DNA of 64,000 nucleotides from Amycolatopsis azurea DSM 43854 (GTDB lineage Bacteria > Actinomycetota > Actinomycetes > Mycobacteriales > Pseudonocardiaceae). A program made the translations under genes and the position numbers. The stretch covers positions 371,672 through 435,671 of the forward strand of contig NZ_MUXN01000001.1 in assembly GCF_001995215.1 (NCBI RefSeq), written 5' to 3'. Positions 59,510-64,000 of this stretch are shown here, piece after piece. Numbering within the stretch: the stretch's first letter is position 1; every line of letters begins with the position of its first letter. The notes beneath the pieces are model-generated. The model did not search any database and was not told where the DNA came from. It saw nothing but the letters and a program-made list of their open reading frames with translations.

Positions 59510-60210
59510 AGGCGCACGCGCGGCTGACCGCCTGCTTCGAGGGCGGCCGGACCGTTCTGCGTGAGCTGCGCTCGATGGCGCCGCTCACGCTGCTCCCCAA
59601 GCGGGGCACCGGTGCGACGGCGGTGGTGCACCTGGTCAACTCGGCGACGTCACCCTTGGGCGGCGACGAGCTGAAGCTGACCATCCGCGTCGGCCCCGGT
59701 GCTTCGCTACGCCTTTCCGGGGTCGCGGCGACCATCGCGCTCCCCGGGTTGCACGGCGAGGGCAGTTCGTCCATTGTGGACGTCGAGGTGGCTGGAGGTG
59801 GCTCGCTGGAGTACCTGCCGGAGCCGACCGTCGTGACCGCCCGGGCCCGGCACTCTGCCGTGCTTCGGGCCGCTTTGGCGGAGGACGCCTTTCTGCACAC
59901 GCGGGAGGTGCTCGTACTCGGCCGGGCGGGCGAGCGGCCCGGGTCTCTGGTGACCACGCAGCACGTGACGCGAGGCGAAGTCCCGGTGTTGCGGCAGACG
60001 CTGGAGATCGGGGATTCCACTTTGGACTCCAGCCTCGCGCATCTGGCCGGGCGGCGGGTGTTGGCGACCGATCTGGTCGTCGGCGGCCCTTCGGTCCCTG
60101 AAGCCTCCGGCGAGTGGTGGTCCCGCACGTCACTGGCGGCAGGTGGGACACTCACGACGTCGCTGGCGCCCGATGCCGTGACCGCGCTCAAAGTGTTCGA
60201 AAGTCCGTGA
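59506..60210 (+). CDS. ureD: Urease accessory protein UreD (UreH)
   Basis: A 234-residue scaffold protein that binds apo-urease and passes nickel from Ure[14 protein letters not shown] [55 protein letters not shown] is the family core. The protein is shorter than the enterobacterial ~270 residues, as is usual in actinobacteria. GTG 59506 overlaps ureG (GTGA). The TGA stop at 60208-60210 lies inside the left arm of a family B palindrome, so the last residues (ESP) are encoded by it. Confidence 0.92.
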   Translation: MKAHARLTACFEGGRTVLRELRSMAPLTLLPKRGTGATAVVHLVNSATSPLGGDELKLTIRVGPGASLRLSGVAATIALPGLHGEGSSSIVDVEVAGGGSLEYLPEPTVVTARARHSAVLRAALAEDAFLHTREVLVLGRAGERPGSLVTTQHVTRGEVPVLRQTLEIGDSTLDSSLAHLAGRRVLATDLVVGGPSVPEASGEWWSRTSLAAGGTLTTSLAPDAVTALKVFESP

Positions 60211-60259
60211 AGGCCTCCTTCGCTACCCTGAAGGTAGTGAAGGAGGCCTTCACGGACTT
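60201..60259. terminator. Palindrome, family B, carries the ureD stop
   Basis: Arms 60201-60227 (AAGTCCGTGAAGGCCTCCTT...) and 60233-60259 pair at 26 of 27 positions around CTGAA. The ureD TGA is within. It separates ureD from the codirectional next gene, whose ribosome-binding site (GGGGGAG) begins right at its end. Confidence 0.75.
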
Positions 60260-60268
60260 GGGGGAGTT

Positions 60269-61651
60269 GTGGGTGCGCTGCGGATTTCCCTGCCTGGTTA
60301 CCCGCTGAGCGTCGTCGCCCACACGGCGGCGGGGCCGTTGTATGTGCTCTCTACCTATGGGGAACCGTTGGAGCGACGCCGGATGCTCTTGGCCGTCGAC
60401 CTGGCGGGGAAGGTGCTCTGGTCGCGCGAATTCGACGGCGACAGGCAGGGGCCCCTGTACCGGACTGCCCATAGGAAGCACCTACGCGTCTCCGAGTCGG
60501 GCACGGTGTTCCTGATCGACGGCGACGCCCTCCTCGGCGTCACCGGCGCGGGCGAGGCCGAATCCGGGATCCCGATGGAGCATGGGCCGGACGAGGTGCC
60601 GGGGGCGTTCACCCTGCTGCGAGAAGGGTTCTGCACCACCTGGACGACGGCGCCGCCACGGCATCACGATATTCGCGTCGACGTTCGGGACCATTCGGGA
60701 GCCGTTGCCTGGTCGACGCGGATCCCGACCGAACCGCTGGGCTACCGGGGACCGCCGGGCATGGAAGAGGACTTCATGCCTTTCGAGCCCGCCATGCCCT
60801 TCGAGTTCGAGCCGTCGAGGCATGATCCGCTGTTGGTGGCGGGCCACCGGATCATGACCGGATTCTTCGACGTGAGCACCGGGCAGTCGCTGTCCTACCT
60901 GCTCGACCGGTACTCCGGCCGTCTGGTTCACCGGATACCGGTGGCGGGCGGTCAGTACGCCGCGATCGCGGGGCCGGGCGAGTTCCTGGCCGGAGACAGG
61001 GGTTTCGGCCTGCTCGGGACGGCGCGCTACGACGAATCGGGGATCGAGGTCGTCCGCTGGGACAGCGAGGGGCCATTGCTCGTCGGTCCGGACGGTGCCA
61101 TCAGGTGTGTCGAGAGCGGGAATCCGGTAGGGCCGCTGCGGTTTCGCGAGCTGAACGCGGACGGTTCGACCATCGACGGGCCCGTGCTTTCGAGGAGCTT
61201 CCCCGCGCGGGCCGCGCTCGACGTCTCGGGGGCAGTCGTCTTCGCGCAGGACAAGGCACTGCGCGCCATCTACGCCGATTCGCGCGAGCGGGTGCTGTGC
61301 GAAACATCGGAGGAGATCGATTCTCACGGCCGGATCCTCCTGCTGGAGGACGGGCTGGTGGCTTTCAGTACCCCGCGGGAGCTGATACTCGCCGAAACCG
61401 ATCTCGGGCCCTTGCCGTCCACCGGCTGGGTCTGCGGCGACGGCAACCTGCGCGCCAATCCGTCCTCGAAAGTCCGTGAAGGCCTCCTTGAGGGACCCAG
61501 AGTCCCTCAAGGAGGCCTTCACGGACCGACTCCCCGTCAGAACTTGGTGCCCAGCCAGGTCATCGCGACCGGGCCGCCCGCCGAGACGCCGCCGATGTGT
61601 TCCAGCAGCGGGAATTCCTGCCAGGTGACGTCGGCGCCGAGGGCGCGGTAG
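60269..61651 (+). CDS. Beta-propeller-like hypothetical protein with read-through end
   Basis: A 460-residue soluble protein with repeated short beta stretches such as PLYVLSTYGEP, GKVLWSREFDGD, GTVFLIDGDALLGV and LVHRIPVAGGQYAAIAGPGEFLAG, consistent with a PQQ/WD-like propeller of 7-8 blades. The core probably ends near residue ~400 (WVCGDGNLRANP). From 61472 the frame passes through a family B palindrome and 115 bases into the convergent lipase gene, so the last ~60 residues are not part of the fold. The GTG at 60269 follows GGGGGAG. No function is known; the urease operon is upstream but separated by a terminator. Confidence 0.65.
   Translation: MGALRISLPGYPLSVVAHTAAGPLYVLSTYGEPLERRRMLLAVDLAGKVLWSREFDGDRQGPLYRTAHRKHLRVSESGTVFLIDGDALLGVTGAGEAESGIPMEHGPDEVPGAFTLLREGFCTTWTTAPPRHHDIRVDVRDHSGAVAWSTRIPTEPLGYRGPPGMEEDFMPFEPAMPFEFEPSRHDPLLVAGHRIMTGFFDVSTGQSLSYLLDRYSGRLVHRIPVAGGQYAAIAGPGEFLAGDRGFGLLGTARYDESGIEVVRWDSEGPLLVGPDGAIRCVESGNPVGPLRFRELNADGSTIDGPVLSRSFPARAALDVSGAVVFAQDKALRAIYADSRERVLCETSEEIDSHGRILLLEDGLVAFSTPRELILAETDLGPLPSTGWVCGDGNLRANPSSKVREGLLEGPRVPQGGLHGPTPRQNLVPSQVIATGPPAETPPMCSSSGNSCQVTSAPRAR
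61472..61526. terminator. Palindrome, family B, 25-base perfect arms
   Basis: GTCCGTGAAGGCCTCCTTGA... (61472-61496) pairs exactly with 61502-61526 around CCAGA. It is between the propeller gene core and the convergent lipase, but here the TGA is out of frame and the upstream frame reads through. Confidence 0.75.
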
Positions 61652-62628
61652 CGGTCGCGCAGGCCCTTGCCGACCGACAGCGGGATCAGTTCGTCGAGCG
61701 AAGCGTGGTACAGGTAGACCGGCGCGCCAGGTTTGGTCTTGCCCGCCAGGTTCTCGCCCAGCCGGGCCTGCCAGCGCGGGTCCGACGAAACGTTCGGCAC
61801 GGTCGTGAAGTCGTTGAGCCGGGCGAAAGGCGCGGCCGCGCCGAGTTCGACCACGCACGCTTCCTTGACCTTCGCGACGGCATTCTCGCCCTTCGCGTTG
61901 AGCACGTCGTTGAAAGGCAGTTCCGGGTACGCGGTCGCGTAGCCGACAGCGGCGCCGAGCACGAGACCGAACGCCGGTCCGCCGTCGTTGAACTTCAGGA
62001 CCGCGTTCAGATCCGCCGGGACGCCGCCTTCCGCGACGCCGACCAGGTTGACGTCGGGAGCGTAGGACGGTTGCAGTTCGCCGGCGAACGCCGCGGCCTG
62101 ACCTCCTTGTGAGTAGCCGAAAACGCCCACCGGACCGCTCTTCGACAGCCCGGCTTCGGGAACCCGGGAGGCGGCGCGGGCGGCGTCGAGGACGGCCCGG
62201 CCTTCCGACTGGCCGACGGCGTAGGTGTGCGTGCCCGGAGTGCCGAGGCCTTCGTAGTCGGTCACGACGACCGCCCAGCCACGCGAAAGCGCTTGGCTCA
62301 TCAGGAGGACTTCGTTCTCGGACCCGTTCGTCAGCCGGGTCGACGGCGCGCAGCGGTCGCCGAGGCCGTGGGTGCCGACGGCGTAGCTGACCAGCGGGCG
62401 CGGGCCTTTCGTCCACGGGGTGGGCGGGACCAGCAGGATGCCCGACACCGTGTTCGGCTTCCCGGTGGCGGATGTGGAGCGGTAGTTGAGTTTCCAGGCC
62501 TTCGCCGGGGCGGTGGCGATGACCGGTTTGTAGTCGACCAGGTCCCCGGGCGCGCTCGGCGCGGCTTGCGCGGCGGGCGCGCCGATCAGGGTGGCTGCGA
62601 GGGCTGAGACCAGAACTGTCCGAAGCAC
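61537..62628 (-). CDS. Secreted lipase family protein (LIP, alpha/beta hydrolase)
   Basis: A 363-residue exported enzyme. Signal peptide 1-~22 (PAAQA); alpha/beta hydrolase with VSYAVGTHGLGDRCAPST, WAVVVTDYEGLGTPGTHTYAVGQSEGRAVLD and nucleophile Ser173 in FGYSQGGQAAAFAGEL. An Asp in ASLDELIP and a His in LLEHIGGVS complete the triad. This matches the secretory lipase family, common in actinobacteria (tri- or diacylglycerol substrates). GTG 62628 with GGAGG six bases upstream is used; the longer frame is without signal features. Divergent from a TetR gene, its likely regulator, across ~90 bases. Confidence 0.88.
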   Translation of the reverse strand: MLRTVLVSALAATLIGAPAAQAAPSAPGDLVDYKPVIATAPAKAWKLNYRSTSATGKPNTVSGILLVPPTPWTKGPRPLVSYAVGTHGLGDRCAPSTRLTNGSENEVLLMSQALSRGWAVVVTDYEGLGTPGTHTYAVGQSEGRAVLDAARAASRVPEAGLSKSGPVGVFGYSQGGQAAAFAGELQPSYAPDVNLVGVAEGGVPADLNAVLKFNDGGPAFGLVLGAAVGYATAYPELPFNDVLNAKGENAVAKVKEACVVELGAAAPFARLNDFTTVPNVSSDPRWQARLGENLAGKTKPGAPVYLYHASLDELIPLSVGKGLRDRYRALGADVTWQEFPLLEHIGGVSAGGPVAMTWLGTKF

Positions 62629-62719
62629 CGTTGCCTCCAGTTTGGTAATCGAGATTTTCGCAATGTAGGCGGTGTTGGTAGCATCTGGCAATCCCTGTTA
62701 CCGAATCGGGGGAGGACGA

Positions 62720-63340
62720 GTGGCCCGCACGTACGGCGGGGTCGCACCGGAGCAGCGGCGCGCCGAACGGCGTGAACGCCTGCTCATGGCGGCCCTGGAC
62801 CTGTTCACCTCGACGGGCTACCGGCAGGCGAAGATCACCGAGTTGTGTACCCGCGCCGGCGTCTCCACTCGAAACTTCTACGAGGAGTTCGAGAGCAAGG
62901 AGAAGGTGCTGCTGACCCTGCACGAGCGCATCAACGCGCTCGCGCTGGAGCACGTCACCGGCACGCTGGAACGGCTGGGGGACGCCGACGCGGTCACCCG
63001 GATCGGGACGCTGCTGGACGTCTTCGTCGGCACGGTGACCTCGGATCCGCGGATGCCGCGGCTGAACTACGTCGAGGCGGTCGGCGTCAGCGCCGCTTTG
63101 GAGGCGCAGCACCAGGAATGGGTCGACCGGTGGGCCGCGTTCATCGAAGCCGAGGCCCGGCACGCCGCCGCGCACGGGGTGGCGCCGGACCGCGACTACC
63201 ACCTGACGGCGATCGCGCTCGTCGGCGCGGCGACCGGGCTGCTGCGCGAGTGGCAGGCGCATACGCCGCCGTTGCCGGTCGCCGACGTCGCCGCCGAACT
63301 CCGGGCCCTGATGCTCGCCGCGATCACCCGCCCCGCCTGA
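62720..63340 (+). CDS. TetR family regulator divergent from the lipase
   Basis: A 206-residue regulator: MARTYGGVAPEQRRAERRERLLMAALDLF, helix-turn-helix ~35-70 (YRQAKITELCTRAGVSTRNFYEEFESKEKVL), and a helical C-terminal domain. GTG 62720 follows GGGGGAGG. The divergent layout with the secreted lipase suggests control of it by a fatty-acid-like ligand (inference). The gap 62629-62719 holds GGTAA-containing segments near both ends but no clean palindrome. It is followed by a degenerate family D palindrome. Confidence 0.85.
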   Translation: MARTYGGVAPEQRRAERRERLLMAALDLFTSTGYRQAKITELCTRAGVSTRNFYEEFESKEKVLLTLHERINALALEHVTGTLERLGDADAVTRIGTLLDVFVGTVTSDPRMPRLNYVEAVGVSAALEAQHQEWVDRWAAFIEAEARHAAAHGVAPDRDYHLTAIALVGAATGLLREWQAHTPPLPVADVAAELRALMLAAITRPA

Positions 63341-63345
63341 CGCTC

Positions 63346-63409
63346 CGCGTTTCGTCCTCTGAACGCGTTCCTTGCACACGCAAGTACCGCATCCAGAGGA
63401 CGAAACGCG
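63346..63409. terminator. Palindrome, family D, degenerate copy
   Basis: CGCGTTTCGTCCTCT (63346-63360) pairs perfectly with 63395-63409. The inner part of the left arm (GAACGCGTTCC) has diverged from the usual GGATGCGGTAC, while the right arm keeps TACCGCATCC. It lies between convergent genes. Confidence 0.7.
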
Positions 63410-64000
63410 TCAGGAGGCGGCGGACGCCCGCCGGAAGGTGTTGTGCAGCACCGCGAGCAGCGCGTCCCGCACCGAAAGCCGCTGCCGCGCGTCGAACGTG
63501 ATCAGCGGGACGTCCTCGCTCACCGCGAGCGCCCAGCGCACGTCCTCGAGATCGTGCTTGAGGGAGCCGTCGAAGACGTTCACCCCGACCACGAACGGCA
63601 GCCCGGCCTTCTCGAAGTAGTCGACCGCCGGATAGCAGTCGTCGAGCCGCCGGGTGTCGACGATGACGAGCGCGCCCAGCGCGCCCAGCACGAGGTCGTG
63701 CCACATGAACCCGAACCGGTCCTGCCCGGGCGTGCCGAAGAGGTACAGCTTCACCTCTTCGTCGATGGTGATGCAGCCGAAGTCCAGCGCCACCGTGGTG
63801 GTGGTCTTCGACGGCACCTCCCCGCCCGTTCCGTCGACGGCCGCGCCCGCCGAGGTCATGGCGGCCTCGGTGGTCAGCGGTTTGATCTCCGAGATCGCGC
63901 CGACGGTGGTCGTCTTGCCGACCCCGAACCCGCCGGCGATGACGATCTTGACCGGTGTCGGCGGCCTGGCCGACACCGGTTCAGCGAATTGCTTCGAGTC
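63410..64000 (-). CDS. Conservon-type small GTPase (CvnD-like), cut by window edge
   Basis: At least 188 residues of a Ras-like GTP-binding protein: P-loop GGFGVGKTT, a switch region with SKTTTTVALDFGCITIDEEV, GTPGQDRFGFMWHDLVLGALGALVIVDTRRLDDCYPAVDYFEKAG and VNVFDG in place of NKxD. Such proteins (MglA/CvnD type) follow a histidine kinase-like protein, a roadblock protein and a DUF742 protein in actinobacterial conservons and act at the membrane. GTG 63976 is in frame, but the frame is open to 64000 with DSKQFAEPVSARPP, so the true start probably lies just outside the window. The rest of the conservon is expected beyond the edge. Confidence 0.88.
   Translation of the reverse strand, partial: DSKQFAEPVSARPPTPVKIVIAGGFGVGKTTTVGAISEIKPLTTEAAMTSAGAAVDGTGGEVPSKTTTTVALDFGCITIDEEVKLYLFGTPGQDRFGFMWHDLVLGALGALVIVDTRRLDDCYPAVDYFEKAGLPFVVGVNVFDGSLKHDLEDVRWALAVSEDVPLITFDARQRLSVRDALLAVLHNTFRRASAAS

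Noticed and set aside
60482..63379. A 965-residue minus-strand open frame spanning the propeller, lipase and TetR region
   Set aside because: It is antisense to three genes with recognisable folds and has the Arg/Gly/Pro-rich composition of a GC-driven shadow frame.

Overview
The window is high-GC DNA (roughly 68-70 % by eye) with GTG and TTG starts, four-base ATGA/GTGA gene overlaps, IdeR/DmdR-type iron boxes and many TetR regulators. It also has a SepH cell-division protein, mycobacterial-type SodA, EphD-like and conservon-type genes. This points to a mycolic-acid-lineage or closely related actinobacterium. The gene content and the palindromic intergenic elements fit Pseudonocardiaceae, most likely Amycolatopsis; this is inference, since no 16S gene is present. 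The run RNA methyltransferase - DUF2537 - SepH - SerC - citrate synthase recalls the Rv0881-Rv0889c order of Mycobacterium tuberculosis (from memory), here spread out by inserted accessory genes.

Layout. 0-9.4 kb: end of a basic Pro-rich protein, a glutaminyl cyclase lipoprotein, a DUF3027/Hsp90-like ATPase pair, DUF2530, a purine permease, and a MarR-MFS-hypothetical operon. 9.4-13 kb: two paralogous secreted proteins flank a DUF3800-like gene and a membrane protein. 13-16 kb: SDR, arylamine N-acetyltransferase, SodA. 15.8-23.4 kb: an iron-controlled heme acquisition locus. It holds a neocarzinostatin-like secreted protein divergent from hmuTUV, a second Ig-like surface protein, a two-domain HtaA protein with an LAxTG anchor, and, convergently, a heme oxygenase and its TetR. 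Three iron boxes lie in this locus; a fourth lies at 13.9 kb beside a possible short transcript.

23.4-32.3 kb: a GCS2 ligase, TrmH methyltransferase, DUF2537, then a six-gene minus-strand cassette with WXG/type VII-secretion-like proteins, YbaB and two tandem two-TM paralogs, followed by MmcQ/YjbR and SepH. 32.5-41.7 kb: an OmpR-type two-component pair, GH29-PA14 fucosidase, a lipoprotein-MacA-MacB-FtsX-like export operon and a GT87 mannosyltransferase. 41.7-48.5 kb: serC, two small genes, a serine hydrolase, and an ABC-2 transporter in one operon with its own histidine kinase and LuxR-type regulator. 48.7-54.3 kb: a DUF559-type nuclease-fold gene, TetR/MFS, and an ephD-TetR operon. 54.4-64 kb: citrate synthase, urease ureABCFGD (no ureE), a beta-propeller-like protein, a secreted lipase with divergent TetR, and a conservon GTPase cut by the window edge.

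The most striking feature outside genes is a set of near-perfect palindromes, many of them in four recurrent sequence families. Of twelve convergent gene pairs, nine have an intergenic gap and every one of those carries such a palindrome; the three pairs that overlap carry none. Several palindromes contain the stop codon of the upstream gene within their stem, so they look like combined stop-plus-terminator modules. No rRNA, tRNA, CRISPR, transposase or prophage gene was recognised.
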